A DNA stretch of 64,000 nucleotides from Symbiodinium natans (lineage: Eukaryota; Sar; Dinophyceae; Suessiales; Symbiodiniaceae): the NCBI GenBank assembly GCA_905221605.1, contig CAJNDS010000558.1:594501-658500 (forward strand). The letters run 5' to 3'. Shown piece by piece: positions 11,183-23,211 of the stretch. Made by a program: the position numbers and the translations under genes. Numbering within the stretch: position 1 is the stretch's first letter; every line of letters starts with the position of its first letter. The notes beneath the pieces were generated by a model, which did not search any database, was not told the origin of the DNA, and was given only the letters and a program-made list of their open reading frames with translations.

Positions 11183-11489
11183 TGGAGCCTGCATGGGTTG
11201 GGGCTAACGACAAACCGCAAGCTCCCACACAAGAAGCCCTGTAAAACGTCCTCGAAGGCCACGGCCCTGAAAAGACGACACGTTGTACTGAGTGATCAAC
11301 AAGTAACCCCTAAATCATACATCGAGACGACATCCGAACCGAAAACCGGAAACCGGAAACCGTACACCCTAAACCCTAAACCCTAAACCCTAAACCCTAA
11401 ACCCTAAACCCTAAACCCTAAACCCTAAACCCTAAACCCTAAACCCTAAACCCTAAACCGAAATCCTAAACCCTCTAGAGCAGAAGTAC

Positions 11490-11557
11490 CCGTGGCAGCC
11501 CGGGGCCCCGCGCTCTAGGTTGTCCAAGTTCGAGTCTGAACGCAAGTGCTGGAGCGC
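11490..11557 (-). CDS. Mini-exon, unknown protein
   Basis: The minus strand reads ALQHLRSDSNLDNLERGAPG then CH. The acceptor is CCCTAG (a mutated telomeric unit) and the donor GTACTTC. Length is 68 bp. A long pure CCCTAAA array (11365-11458) lies to the left. Confidence 0.6.
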
Positions 11558-12035
11558 CTAGGGTGTAGGGGTTTAGGGGGTTTAGGGTTTGGGGTTTAGG
11601 GCTTAGGGTTTAGGGTTTGGGGTTTAGGGGTTTCGGTTTAGGGGCTAGGGTAGAGGGTTTAGGGCAGAGGCAGCCTTCAACTATGTGGTTTCGGGATCGG
11701 GGTTTAGGTGACAGGGGCCTACGTAACTGCTCCGTGGTTAATGCGTACAACCCGATATAGAATTTTGGCAAGAAAGAGGGCTTTGGGCCGGGGGGGGGGG
11801 GGGGCTTTGAATGCAAACCCTAAACCCTAAATCCTAAACCTAAACCCTAAACCCTAAGGCTTTGGGGCGAGTCGAAACTTTCAAACCTTGAGCAACCCTG
11901 AGAGCCTCAGAGTCTTCAGGTGTGTGGTGCTTGTGCGTTTCTCAACATTGGAAGCATGGAGGTCAGAGTCCCCACAACCTCGACTGACGCCGTTCTGCCA
12001 TACTTTTGCTACACTTCAGGGTTTAGGTGTAATTG

Positions 12036-12177
12036 CTTGGAGGTTCATGGTACTTACTAGCCCAACTATGTCTGTACTTATAACCCAACTATAGCCCTAT
12101 TAGGGTACTAGGGGCTCAGATTTAGATGGGTTCTAACTACACCTATAATTCGGTCATCAGTACCCTGAACCTCGAAG
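12036..12177. repeat. Family A palindromic element, copy 1
   Basis: Starts CTTGGAGGTTCATGGTACTT, ends ACCCTGAACCTCGAAG, with dyad-symmetric 'ataacccaactata' motifs between. These are terminal inverted repeats without coding sequence, as in a MITE. Confidence 0.8.
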
Positions 12178-12249
12178 TAGGGTTCAAGTGGTTTTGGGGC
12201 TTGGGGGAGGGTCAAGGGACGGCCTCACCCGAGCTACCCAGGGGTTCTG

Positions 12250-12718
12250 GCGTTAAGGGACCCTAAACCCTAAAACCCTAAAACCCTAAAACCCCAAAAC
12301 CCCAAAACCCCAAAACCCCAAAACCCCGAAACCCCAAAACCCCAAAACCCCAAAACCCCAAAACCCCAAAACCCCAAAACCCTAAAACCCTAAAACCCTA
12401 AAACCCTAAAACCCTAAAACCCTAAAACCCTAAAACCCTAAAGCCCTAAAACCCTAAAACCCTAAACCCTAAAACCCTAAAACCCTAAAACCCTACAACC
12501 CTAAAACCCTAAAACCCTAAAACCCTAAAACCCTAAAACCCTAAAACGCCAAAACCCTAAAACCCTAAAACCCTAAAATCCTAAAACGCTAAAACCCTAA
12601 AATCCTAAAACGCTAAAACGCTAAAACCCTAAAACCCTAAAACCCTAAAACCCTAAAACCCTAAAACCCTAAAACCCTAACCCTAAAACCCTAAAACCCT
12701 AAAACCCTAAACCCTAAA
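12250..12718. repeat. 8-bp array CCCTAAAA / CCCCAAAA
   Basis: About 58 octamers. A homogeneous CCCCAAAA block (12290-12378) lies inside CCCTAAAA. The extra A shifts the unit from the 7-mer. No open frame of note. Confidence 0.95.
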
Positions 12719-12825
12719 CCGGACCCCTTAAGAAGGGCACGACTAAATCATAAAACTGGCATTTTGTTGGGTCTAGGGTTCAAAATGGCTCAGGTTAACC
12801 AGGTGGGAGGGGGGGGGGAGGTAGC

Positions 12826-13080
12826 ATGGGATCCGAGAAAAGCACAATGAACCACATCCCTGCATCTGCATTGACCATCACAACTTGCATGGCCCCGTAT
12901 CGAAACGGAATCAACTACAACCAAACAGTGAGAGTAAAGACTGCGCCCAAAAAGACTCTATGCCAGCAACCAGAAAAAAAACAAGCGAAGAACTCGTCTC
13001 CTCGGTCGAGGCGCCACAGCGTGCAGCAAGCTACAGAGGTGCACGATCTCGCCGTAGAAGGCCTCAGACCACGGATCTAG
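12826..13080 (+). CDS. Orphan 84-codon ORF, doubtful
   Basis: ATG to TAG in unique sequence without telomeric units. The peptide is polar and basic in its second half. No family, splice site or upstream signal supports it. A second plus frame overlaps it, so chance is likely. Confidence 0.2.
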   Translation: MGSEKSTMNHIPASALTITTCMAPYRNGINYNQTVRVKTAPKKTLCQQPEKKQAKNSSPRSRRHSVQQATEVHDLAVEGLRPRI

Positions 13081-13540
13081 GGCTTACAGGCTAAATTGGG
13101 CCTTCATAATTAGAATAGGGCTTTGGGGGGGGGGGGGGGGTTTACAGAATAACTATCAGGGGCCCATAAGTATCTGAGGTTTCGGGCTGAGGGCTTCGGA
13201 TTGAGGGTTGAGCTCCCACTGCACATGACGGAACCCTAAAGCCCGTGAGGCCTGAGCTGACCTAGACCAAGGGGGACTACGGCTCCATGGCCACGAAACC
13301 CTAAACCTTAAACGCTAAACCCTAACTAACTAACCAACCCCAAACCCCAAACCCCAAACCCGAAACCCTAATACTAAACCCTAAACCCTACATCCTGGCC
13401 AGGCTTGGGCCCCAAGCTCCAAGCACCCTAAAAGCCTAAATCCTAACCCTAAACCCTAAACCCTAAACCCTAAACCCTAAACCCTAAACCCTAAACCCTA
13501 AACCCTAAACCCTAAACCCTAAACCCTAAACCCCCCAAAC

Positions 13541-13631
13541 CTGGGGCCCCCCGACGCTATGCGAGGGCCCGCCCTTGGAAGCGGTCTGCTGGTGCGCCGC
13601 CCGGCTCTCAGTGTCCTGCGGCTCAACCCGG
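13541..13631 (-). CDS. Mini-exon, unknown protein
   Basis: The minus strand reads VEPQDTESRAAHQQTASKGG then PSHSVGGPQ. The acceptor is CCAAAG and the donor CCCCAG followed by GTTTGGGG. Length is 91 bp. It is flanked by CCCTAAA (13445-13532) and TTTAGGG (13637-13690). Polar and disordered-looking. Confidence 0.6.
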
Positions 13632-13839
13632 CTTTGGGGGGTTTAGGGTTTAGGGTTTGGGGTTTAGGGTTTAGGGTTTAGGGTTGGGGTTCGGGGTTTG
13701 GGGTTTAGGGCGTCTGCGTCTTAACCTGGTGCTCAAAATAGCCCAAGAACCTTAAATGAGAAGGCCTTTGGGCCCAAAGACCCCAAAATAAGAGTCCTTA
13801 GTCCTTAGAGCTTGAGGGCCAGGGTTTCGGGTGCTTGGG

Positions 13840-14115
13840 GTGAGGTTTAGGGTCCCTAAGTTTAGGGTGTTTTGGGTTTAGGGTGTTTGGGTTGTAGGGC
13901 TTAGGGTGTGGTGTTTGGGTCTTAGTGTTTAGGGTGTTTGGGGTTTAGGGTTTAGGGTGTGAGGTTTTTTAGAGTTTAGGGTGTTTTGGTCTTTGGGTCT
14001 GGGGTGCTTGGATCTTAGGGTTTGGGCTGCTTGGGTCTTAGGGTTTAGGGTGTTGGGGTGATAGGGTAAAGAATGCCTGGGTCTTAAGATTTAGGGTGTT
14101 TGGGTGTTAGGGTTC
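13840..14115. repeat. Degenerate ~20-bp repeat of TTTAGGGTG / TTTGGGTCT
   Basis: Alternating 'tttagggtg' and 'tttgggtctta' words form a higher-order unit rather than simple heptamers. No exon was seen in it. Confidence 0.7.
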
Positions 14116-14485
14116 AGGGTGCCTGTCACGTCCTCAACGTTTCGGGTTGCAGGTCACAGGATTGAGGTTTTCTTTCGTTCACAGCCAAGTGGCTTAAGAG
14201 TCCTAGGCCTGCAGACAACTATCCTAAGTCCCGAACCCTAAACCCTAAACCCTAAACCCTAAACCTCATATAAAGCTCCGAATCCGATACTAGGCCGCCT
14301 GAGTCAAAACTGACGGGTCCTGTGCTCCATGCAGCAAGGGCCTCCCAAAGAAAAATGGGACTAGGTTTCGTTAGGGCTTAGGGTTTAGGGTTTAGGGTTT
14401 AGGGTTTAGGGTTTAGGGTTTAGGGTTAGGGCTTCAACGTAGGACTCAGGGCTTCTTAGGGTTCACGTCATATGGACCGGGTCAG

Positions 14486-14555
14486 GGGGCCAAGCCCTCA
14501 TGCGTGCTTCGCCAGATCGGCAGAGGCGATCGTCCTGAAAAGCTCTCCAGCCTAC
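14486..14555 (+). CDS. Mini-exon, strand probable
   Basis: The plus strand reads GAKPSCVLRQIGRGDRPEKL then SSL between GGTCAG and GTTTAGGG (70 bp). A minus frame is also open, so the strand is probable rather than certain. Confidence 0.45.
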
Positions 14556-15030
14556 GTTTAGGGTTTAGGGTTTAGGGTTTAGGGTTTGGGGTTTGGGGTT
14601 TGGGGTTTGGGGTTTGGGGTTTGGGGTTTAGGGTTTCGGGCCTATGGGGCTTTGGACCCTAGGGGTCGGAATACTGGGGGATATGCTTGCATATTCTTTC
14701 TAGGGACCATAAGGGAATATTATTAGTGATTTTTTCCGACTCCTATATTACACTATGCTACTCATTCTTCCCCAATACAGGGGTTCTACCTTGGACCCTT
14801 AAGGTTGTACCCTCGGGTTTCGGGGGTCCCTTTTTAAGGATCCCTGTGGGAATATCTGGGGCATATTAGGCGAATGTTCAGGAGACCCTGTATTAGGGTA
14901 CAACCTTAGGGGCACGAGTCTTCATCCCTTGAGCTCATTCTTCCCCATACAGTGTGTCACACTAAGGCATGCCAACCTTCAGCCGGGCTCGCGACATCTG
15001 AAACTGCCGCTGCTTTTGGATGTCCGGGCT

Positions 15031-15116
15031 GGCTGCTACGACGACGACGACGACGACTACGACGACGACGACTGCTACTGCTACTGCTACTGCTACTGCT
15101 ACTGCTACTGCTACTG

Positions 15117-15199
<83 letters not shown>

Positions 15200-15230
15200 G
15201 CTACTGCTACTGCTACTGCTACTGTTACTC

Positions 15231-15318
<88 letters not shown>

Positions 15319-15335
15319 GACGCCGACGCCGACGC

Positions 15336-15366
<31 letters not shown>

Positions 15367-15424
15367 TACTACGACTGGGACTGCGACTACGGCTGCGACT
15401 GCGACTGCGACTACGACTACTCCT
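15031..15424. repeat. Triplet microsatellite (TAC)n, (TGCTAC)n, (GAC)n
   Basis: About 390 bp of triplets in blocks: GAC, TGCTAC, pure TAC, TGCTAC, pure TAC, GAC/GCC. All three frames on both strands stay open only because of the repeat, giving poly-Y, poly-L, poly-T, poly-S or poly-V, so the long frames are not called as genes. Confidence 0.95.
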
Positions 15425-15570
15425 TCTACTGCGAAGCATTGGTTCGGGACTTCCTGACTCATCTCATCCGGCTTCCAACTGTCGGCGGCCAGCCACAGTC
15501 GGGGGCTTCTCTTGAGGGAACCCTAAACCCTAAACCCTAAACCCTAAACCCTAAACCCTGAACCCTAAAC

Positions 15571-15640
15571 CCTATAAGCCCTATAAGCCCTATAAGGGCT
15601 ATAAGCCCTATAAGGGCTATAAGCCCTATAAGCCCTATAA
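15571..15640. repeat. 9-bp array CCCTATAAG, with inverted units
   Basis: Several CCCTATAAG copies are mixed with the inverted form GGGCTATAAG. It adjoins CCCTAAA units. Confidence 0.85.
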
Positions 15641-16265
15641 GCCCTAAACCCTAGACCCTAAGCCCTAAGCTCTAAACCCTAATGGTCTCGGTTCAAAATG
15701 CATTTTTTGCAGGTGCCCTTGAACCGTTGGAGTGTTCTTTCGTGTCCCCATGCTCTCTCACGGTTCGGGTTCTACGCTGCCATAATACGAGGCGTATTGT
15801 ATCAGGGGCAGCCTGTCGATCCTGGCAGCGCTTATCTAAGAGCCCTAAACCCCAAACAGACCCCCAACCTTCAATCGAACCCCAAACCCTCTAAACCCTA
15901 AACCCTACAAACCCTATCAACCCTAAACCCTAGAAACCCTAGATGCCCTAAACCCCATAAACCCTAAACCCATCTAGTGGTTTCCGATATTAGGGGTGCC
16001 TTATTGGGATCCTGTTTCTAAGGGAAGCCTACTATTTGGGGGCCTCTATTGAGTGAGATCCCCTATTTTCGTAAAGCCCCATATATAAACCCTAAACCCT
16101 AAACCCTAAAATCTAAACCCTAAACCCTAAACCCTAACCCCCAAAATCCACAATGGATCCGGGGCCCAAGGGCCCTAATTCCCTCATTCCCTACTTGCAG
16201 TGTTATGGCCTGAACCTCTAAACCCTAAACGCTAAACCCTAAACCCTAAACCCTAAACCCCAAAC

Positions 16266-16363
16266 CCTTTTTGTTGCTGGAATTTGCTGGGCCTGGCGTT
16301 GGAGCCCCCGGCATCGAAGGTGATCCCCATGAGCGCCCCGTCGAGCCACTTGGCGGCCTGGTG
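16266..16363 (-). CDS. Mini-exon, unknown protein (strong)
   Basis: The minus strand reads HQAAKWLDGALMGITFDAGG then SNARPSKFQQQK. The acceptor is CCCGACAG and the donor GTTTGGGG. Length is 98 bp. Mixed globular composition makes this one of the best exons. No family was assigned. Confidence 0.7.
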
Positions 16364-16489
16364 CTGTCGGGTTTAGGGTTTAGGGTTTAGGATTTAGGGT
16401 TTAGGGTTACCATAAACCCTATAAGCCTGAACCTTCGTGTTTTGGGTTGAGGGGTTAAACCCTAACTGACCTAAATGCCTTTACCCAAA

Positions 16490-16790
16490 CCCTAAACTAC
16501 GAAAAGCTCGGTACAACTCCGTGTTCCTGCGCCAACATCAAGAGGCTGAGGCGGGCACCATGTTCTGCATGGCACCTTCCAGCACAGGCATGGAATAGGG
16601 CTTGGGCGTTTTTGTGGCCGGCGTGAAGGGCAGAGGGTGAGAGGGGCAACGAGCTTGGGCTTTGACGCTTCGGGTGCCATCTTACCCAAAACCATGAAGT
16701 TCGCTGATACCTCCATCTTTGGGGCTGATCCCACAGCCAAAACACCCAACAAACCTCTCAAGCCTGGATGGTCAGGCGGCTGCTACTTAA
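16490..16790 (+). pseudogene. Two coding blocks in unique sequence, frame broken
   Basis: The plus strand reads RYNSVFLRQHQEAEAGTMFC and nine more residues to a TAG near 16597. About 90 bp later a different frame reads AILPKTMKFADTSIFGADPT then KTPNKPLKPGWSGGCY. Both blocks look like real protein. Either a short intron lies between them or this is a decayed gene fragment. A minus-strand frame overlaps and is less convincing. Confidence 0.4.
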
Positions 16791-17383
16791 GGGTTTAGGG
16801 TTGAGGGCTCAGGGCTGTGGGATTCTAAGCACCCCTAACCCTGAACCCAATTGAACGGTAGTCAGGGTGTATGGGCAGCTAGAACTGGTGTCATAAGCAG
16901 GGTATAAACTAGCCGAAGGAAACAAGGTCCAAACAAGGTCCACGTGAGTACTTCCCAGACTCGAGGGGACGCTCTTACATGTTAGTTCTTGTCCGTTATC
17001 GGAACCCCAAACAGGGGGACCCCCTATTTTGGGAAGCGCGCCCACGTGTCTCCGGCAACCACAACCAAATGGTCCTTGTTTAAGAGGGGAAAGTACTCAG
17101 CGGAACTTAGGGAAGCTCCAGGAGGCTTCGGGAGGTCTCGGGAGTATTTATCGCTCCCCTCCGCCCTTTGCCTAAAGGACCTCTATGAGTGTTACGGCCT
17201 GGGAAGTTGTGATAACCAAATCATCTCCTGAAGCTCGATTGCCAAGCCACGGCGAGTGGAATCCTAGACACAACTACCAGTGAGTCGACAAAGGCCCTGG
17301 ACCCTAAACCCTGAATCCTAAATCTTACAGCCCAAATCCTAAACCCTAAACCCTAAACCCTAACCCCTGAACCCCAAACCTAC

Positions 17384-17453
17384 TTGGCGGACCTATAGCT
17401 TCCCAGTACCGCTGGTAGGCGAAATTGGTCCTGGCGCACTATGCTCCAGCACC
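17384..17453 (-). CDS. Mini-exon, unknown protein
   Basis: The minus strand reads CWSIVRQDQFRLPAVLGSYR then SA. The acceptor is CAAGTAG and the donor GTAGGTTTGGGG. Length is 70 bp. A TTTAGGG array follows at 17486-17555. Confidence 0.55.
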
Positions 17454-18985
17454 CTACTTGAGGTGTTAGGCTTGAGGGCTTGGGGGTTTAGGGTTTAGGG
17501 TTTAGGGTTTAGGGTTTAGGGTTTAGGGTTTAGGGTTTAGGGTTTAGGGTTTAGTGCATATATATGTATATATGTATAGGAGGCAGGGGTTTAGGCTTCA
17601 GGGTTAAGGTTTTTAGGGTCAAGAGGTTAGTTTGGAGCGTAGGGTTGAGGGGAAGGAGCTCAAGGGTTTCCAGGGTTAAGAGTACAGGGTTCAGAGTTGA
17701 TTTCAGGACCACGATGAGGATTTAGGGTTTAGGGTTGAGGGTTTGGGGTTTAGGGACCAGCTATCACCGTAGCTACACTGCTCATGACCCCAGGTATAGG
17801 GCTTTTAGTATTAAAGGATGCCCCCTAAATCCTCATGACCCGAAACCCCAAGCCCTAAACCCAAGTCGCCCAACAAATTTCGGGTGTTACCCAAGAAGTG
17901 TACACAATCCTAATTACCCCTAAACCCTAAACCCTAAACCCTAAACCCTAAAAAAAGGGTCCCGGGAGGCTCAATAGCCTGGGAGGTCGCTTGGGCTTTG
18001 CTCCCAGAATCCTGGGGTTTCGGGTTTAGGGTTTGGGGTTTAAGGTTTAGGCTTTTTTAGGGTTTAGGGTTTAGGGCCTACCTTATAAGAACCCCAAGAA
18101 CCTACTTTTTTGGGATTCCGAATAAAGGGGTTGTCTAGTAATAACCTACAAAATAGGTAGGCTTGGGGTTCTTCAAGTAAACAACACGGCCCTGAACCCT
18201 CCCTATACAAAACTCCAGGGTCTAGGGTTCAGGGCTTTAACAAATGCTTAGGGGCTGAATTCCCTACAAGTAGCCCAAAAAAGTTAACCCTTGACTTGCG
18301 ATGGGGTTCTATATAGCCCAAAAGAGTTAAAGGTTCATTACCCAGCCCCTGAGAATGCAATCTTGAAAAAAAAACAACCCTGGAGAAGCAATCCGCGGAG
18401 TTTAGGGTTTAGGGTTTAGGGTTTAGGGTGTAGTTTCGGAGTCCAAATACCCTCTTCCGCATCCTAGAACTGCAGGGCTTAGGGCTTTGAGGCTAAGAGG
18501 GTTTAGGGGCTGAGGCTTCAAAGGGGTAGAATCCTCAGCCCCCAAGCCCTAGAAAATTCCATGGCGAGACCCCACAACCGAAGCCAGAGCATCGAAGACC
18601 ACGACTCACAGCCATAAAGCCCCAGAACTTGCCTCTGAATTTGTTTTTTTTGTTTGTTGGGGGGGGGGGGGGGCACTTTATAGTGGAATACATGGCGGCG
18701 AAGGAGGGTTTCGGGTTTGGGGTTTAGGGATTAGGGCTTCTCCAGGGACCTGAACTCCAAACCCTGGGAAGCCCGGCCTAAATACCATCAGAAATCCTGG
18801 GTGGCTTGGCTGCGAGGCGGAATTCAGTGTTCGGCCGGGGTGTCGGGTTCAGGGTGTTCAGGGGGTCTCCCAGTTGGAGCCTTCTCTAGCAGAGAACACA
18901 TGCAGCGTATCAGGGGTTTAGCGTTTAGGGTTTTTTGTGGTTTAAGGTGTAGCGTTTCGGGTTTAGGGTTTGTTGAATCGGGTAC

Positions 18986-19056
18986 CGTGCACTGCAGCAC
19001 AATTGGAGTTCCTGGAGATTTAGAGAATTCCTCCTGCGTACACGGGAGCCCAGGCC
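18986..19056 (-). CDS. Mini-exon, unknown protein
   Basis: The minus strand reads GLGSRVRRRNSLNLQELQLC then CSA. The acceptor is TAGACAG and the donor GTACCCG. Length is 71 bp. Confidence 0.5.
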
Positions 19057-19095
19057 CTGTCTAATGATCTTAGCAGCGGGACTGTGATGCTCACC

Positions 19096-19167
19096 CGAAT
19101 AGGGAGTATAGTACCCCCCTCTTGTACTCCCGATTAAGGGCTGTTAGTAGAAAGGGGAACATCCCAA
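19096..19167. repeat. Family C palindromic element
   Basis: Contains 'tatagtaccccc', 'gggctgttagta' and GGGGAACATCCCAAC, matching 39300-39397. The left end is truncated. Confidence 0.6.
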
Positions 19168-19876
19168 CATTGGGGCCTTACAGGCACAATCAGGATGTGA
19201 TTTTGTTTTTGAGGCTCCAAGTTTTTGGGCGACAGCTCCTTTTCCCAGCCAGCCCCCCTGCTTCAACACGTAGGCAAGCTCCCTAAACCCTAGACCCTAA
19301 ACCCTAACTACTAAACCCTAAACCCTGCTAAATTGGGGGGCCTCTGCCCCACCCTCTCCATTCGTTCTGCGGACCTCTCTCCACTGCCGGCATAATACAA
19401 CCCTAAACCATGAACTCCAACAATCCAACAAGCCGAGTTAAGCAGCGTGGAGGTCTTGGGACTGAGAATTCCGCCCCCCCCCCCCCCGCCCCCGGGCATT
19501 TCGCGTTCACGAACGGCCATTTTAGAGTTGAGGGGTTTAGGGTTTAGGGTTGAGGGTTAAAAGGTCTTAGGGTGTATAGGGTTTTAGGGTTTAGGGTTTA
19601 GGGGTAGAGTTTAGGGTCCAGGGTTCAGGGTTAGGGTTATACCTGAGCCGCTCTTGAGATCCTGCTTCCGCTTCCCTTAGATGCCCGAAGGCTCTGGCCC
19701 TCTCCATCCGTGAAAAACCTGGGAGCCCAAGCCTCAAACCCCAAGACACCCCTAAAAACCCTAGGGTTTAGGGTTTGGGTTTAGGGTTTAGGGTTTAAGG
19801 TTTTAGGGTTTAGGGTTAGGGTTTTAGGGTTTAGGGTTTTAGGGTTTTTAGGGTTTAGGGTTTAGGGTTTTAGGGT

Positions 19877-19995
19877 TTAGGGCTCGAAGCTGACGAGGAG
19901 AGGCTGCAGCGGGCAGCCTAAGGTACGCGAAGAGCTGAAGGCATAGGGGTGGCTGATGAACTCATCCCTGCCCAGATTTCTTGGCTTGAAGGCTT
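19877..19995 (-). CDS. Terminal mini-exon, unknown protein (strong)
   Basis: The minus strand reads AFKPRNLGRDEFISHPYAFS then SSRTLGCPLQPLLVSFEP and stops at the TAA inside the first CCCTAAA unit. The acceptor is CCGGAAG. It could end there, or splice at GTCAGC earlier. No family was assigned. Confidence 0.6.
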
Positions 19996-20172
19996 CTTCC
20001 GGTTTGGGGTTTAGGGTTTAGGGTTTGGGGTTTGGGGTTTAGGGTTTAGGGTTTAGGGTAGACCCTCGACCCTCGACCCTAAACCACAACCCGAAACCAG
20101 GGGGTGTGGGGCTTTGCCACTTGAAGGACAAAAGGTCCAGAGCATGACTAGACCCAAGAGTAACCCAGGAAA

Positions 20173-20250
20173 AAAAGGGCACCCCTTTTTGGTTTAAGGG
20201 AACCTAAACCCTTAAAAAGGCAGTAAGGGCCTACTGTGGGTCCTAAATTA
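20173..20250. repeat. Family D repeat
   Basis: 'gggcaccccttttt' with 'taagggaacctaaa'. Sister copies are at 21017-21075 and 21690-21755, both with 'aagggtaccc/cacccgttttt' and 'ggttggctacctta'-type tails. Confidence 0.5.
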
Positions 20251-20678
20251 TGTGCTTAGCTAGGAGTCTATAGGGATTGGGCTTCATGGTTTAGGGTTAG
20301 GGTGGGGGGGGGGGGGGGGAGGGGGGGCGGGCCTTCCTCCTTGACACCCCAAACCTTCTGAAAACAACCCCAGGTGAAGAAGCCCACTGAAAGGGTTTAG
20401 GGTTTATTGGGTCTAGAGTTGCCGCTCTAAGGCTTGGGGGTTACCCCTTATTGCCAGTAGTATACTTGGGATTAGACCTTGGAAGTATATACTTGCTAGG
20501 TAGAAGTAGCTATAATCGGAACCCAAAACCAAGAAAAGCATTAAAAGATAGTACTCCAGAACCCAGACGGCCCAGACTAGAGCTTCGGAGATGCGCGCCT
20601 ATTTCGGATGATGTCGTCCAGCGCGGGCCAATAGCTTAGGATCAAGCTAATGGCCAGGGCTATCCTGAGCGAACAGTG

Positions 20679-20832
20679 CTTGGAGGTTCATGGTACTTCT
20701 GAACCAACTATAACTGTACTTATAACCCACTTATAAGCCCCTTATATGGCTATAAGTACAGTTAGAAGCACAGTTATAAGTACAGTTACAAGTACGGCTA
20801 TAATTGGTTATGAAGTACCATGAGCCTCCAAG
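20679..20832. repeat. Family A palindromic element, copy 2
   Basis: CTTGGAGGTTCATGGTACTT at the left and AGTACCATGAGCCTCCAAG at the right. Several internal 'cagttataagtaca' dyads are present. Non-coding. Confidence 0.85.
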
Positions 20833-22395
20833 TAACCCTAAACCCTGAACCCTGAATGGGGTTAGAAGGAAGGTATGCTTAAAGGGCACGTGCTTGACAA
20901 CGACATCCCCGAATCGTATCCTTTTGGGGCTTACCTAAAGAACCCCAACCCTCGTTCTTTTGTAGGTTGGTGCCAGAAGACCGACCACCTGCAAAGACTT
21001 GGTAGCCCAGGGACCATATTATAACAAGGGCACCCGTTTTTTGGGTTGGCTACCTTATATTCTGGAAACCCCCTAAAGCCTAAACCCTAAACCCTTTGCG
21101 GACCAAGGACAGGCCCGGAGCCACCTTGGCTGGAAGCAGAGGGGTTTAGGGTTTAGGGTTTAGGGTTCAGGGTTGGCGGTTTGGGGTTTATGGTTTGGGG
21201 TTCAGAGGCTTGAGGTTGAGGACTTAGTGTTTAGGGTCTGGGGCATAGGCTTTAGAAATTGGGGTTTGGGGGGTTCTCTTGCAAATGTCACCTTAGACAG
21301 AAAAGCACCACCTTAGGGATTATTCAAGGGACGTCAGGGTTTGGGGCTTGGGGTTCAGGATTCAGGGCGATACACGACACCACAAACCTGAACGTTAAAG
21401 TCCCTGAACCCTAAACCCTAAACCCTAAATTGCAAGATCTCCCGCACTCCGATATCGCCAACCCCATCTCAACATATCTCAACCCTACTGCCTTTTACGC
21501 TATCCCAAAACCTGACATTCATGGGTTTAGGGTTTAGGGTTTCGGGTTTCTCCCCTAAACAACTACTGCCCTAAGCTCATTTAAACCCCTACACCCGCCT
21601 AAGGAGCTTGCTCGTGCCCAAACCTTCCTGAAGACCTTGCAGGCCCGAAAAACACCCTCTACATTAACAGAAGCTGTTTAGGCCTAAGTAGCCCAGTAAC
21701 CATATTCGAACAAGGGTACCCTTTCTTGGCGTTGCTTGCTGCATAAGAGAACCCGGAGCTACCAAGAAGCTCTCAGGTCTTTTTTTGGATTTATGACGCT
21801 AAACCCTAAACCCTAACCCTAGGCCCGACTGGTCGGAAAGCCCTCCGAAGTTGGACGGAGCGCTGCAGTGCCCAATCAAATATCTCGAGTCTACGCCGCT
21901 TGAAAGCCAGATACAGGAGATTGCGAAAATAGGGTTTAGGGTTTGGGGTTCAGGGTTTAGTACCCTTTCGGGGCATCCCTTTCAGGGATTCTATTCTATC
22001 TGGGGTATAAACGGGGTACCCCTATTTTGGAAAATACCCACTTAGTATGAAGGGTTTTGTTGCGGGTTTGGGGTTTAGGGTTTAGGGTGCTTAGGGTTTT
22101 GCAGGCTAGGGCTCAGGAGTACTGAGGAGATTTGACGGGGTCCTGCAAGACAAGACGAACCGAATAACCACCCTTAAAACCCAACCTTAAGGGCCCAAAA
22201 CCCTACGTACGAATCCTACAAGGGGTTTTATAGAACCTACAAAAAAAGGTTTTAGGAAGACCCTGAACCCTAAAACCCTAGTAGCCCTAAATCCTCGACC
22301 CGAAGCCCTGAACCTATAGCAACGATCATCAGCATCATCACAGTAGACGACCCGACACACTTGAAATCAGGAGTTTAGGGTTTAGGGTTTAGGGT

Positions 22396-22510
22396 TTAGG
22401 GCTTGATTGTAGGAAGCTCCTCTGAGGGGCGAAGACTATGGCGAGGCACGCCGAACGGCCACGAGGTGCCAACGATGCGGAAGAGAATCAGCAGGCCACC
22501 ATAGCCTTTC
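22396..22510 (-). CDS. Terminal mini-exon, hydrophobic start
   Basis: After a strong acceptor TTTCAG the minus strand reads [20 protein letters not shown] then [17 protein letters not shown], ending at the TAA of a CCCTAAA unit. The plus strand is also open here and begins [20 protein letters not shown], so the strand is not settled. Confidence 0.45.
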
Positions 22511-22529
22511 CTGAAACGCGGTTCGAGGT

Positions 22530-22728
22530 CATATATATATATATGTACATATACATATATATACACATATACATACATATACATGTATATTTTTATATGT
22601 GTATGTATGTATGTGTGTATATATATTTTTGTTTTTATGTATATATGTATATATGTATATATGTATATATGTATATATGTATATATGTGTTTCTGTGTAT
22701 ATACATATATATATATATATATATGTAC
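22530..22728. repeat. AT/GT microsatellite (TATATGTA)n
   Basis: About 200 bp of TATATGTATA variants, including a run of pure 'tatatatgta' decamers (22636-22690). The long Y/I/C frames through it are an artefact of the repeat. Confidence 0.9.
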
Positions 22729-22961
22729 GGGGTCAGGTTTCGAGGTTATAATTCAAGTCTTTGGGACTTCAATATTTAGAGTTTATGGGGCTTCGCGTTG
22801 GGCATCCTGGTTGGGTAATTGTTCAGGGCTTGGGAGAGGTTCGGCGCAGTTTTCAGGGCCTTACAGTACTGGAGCTCTCTACCCCAGCTCTCCGTCCAAC
22901 CAGGCGCCGGACCAAGAACATCAGGGTTTAGGGTTTGGGGTTCAGGGTTTAGGGCGCAAAC

Positions 22962-23065
22962 CCCTTCGATGACCCAGTGGTGCCTGTAGTAGATCATCGT
23001 CGCCGGATGGCCCCGTGCCTTGGAGAGTGCGGATATGCCAGGGCTGTGCGACAAGCTGAAGGTTC
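22962..23065 (-). CDS. Mini-exon, unknown protein
   Basis: After CACTACAG the minus strand reads NLQLVAQPWHIRTLQGTGPS then GDDDLLQAPLGHRR, with a donor GTTTGC. A second minus frame is open too. Confidence 0.5.
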
Positions 23066-23211
23066 CTGTAGTGAGAAGTGAGGCTACGTACCTCAAATAC
23101 AAGTCAGTCCGTAGTCGATAACCAGCTGAAGCTATAGCGACCCAACTCATAAACAAAATCTAAACCCCTAAACCCTAACCCCTAAACCGCCGATGCCTTG
23201 ATGCCTTGATG

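Noticed and set aside
12250-12718. CRISPR-like array
   Set aside because: Pure head-to-tail octamers with no spacers; eukaryotic context.
14929-15540. A 203-codon tyrosine-rich protein
   Set aside because: All frames on both strands are open only because of the triplet repeat; no ordinary coding sequence is attached.
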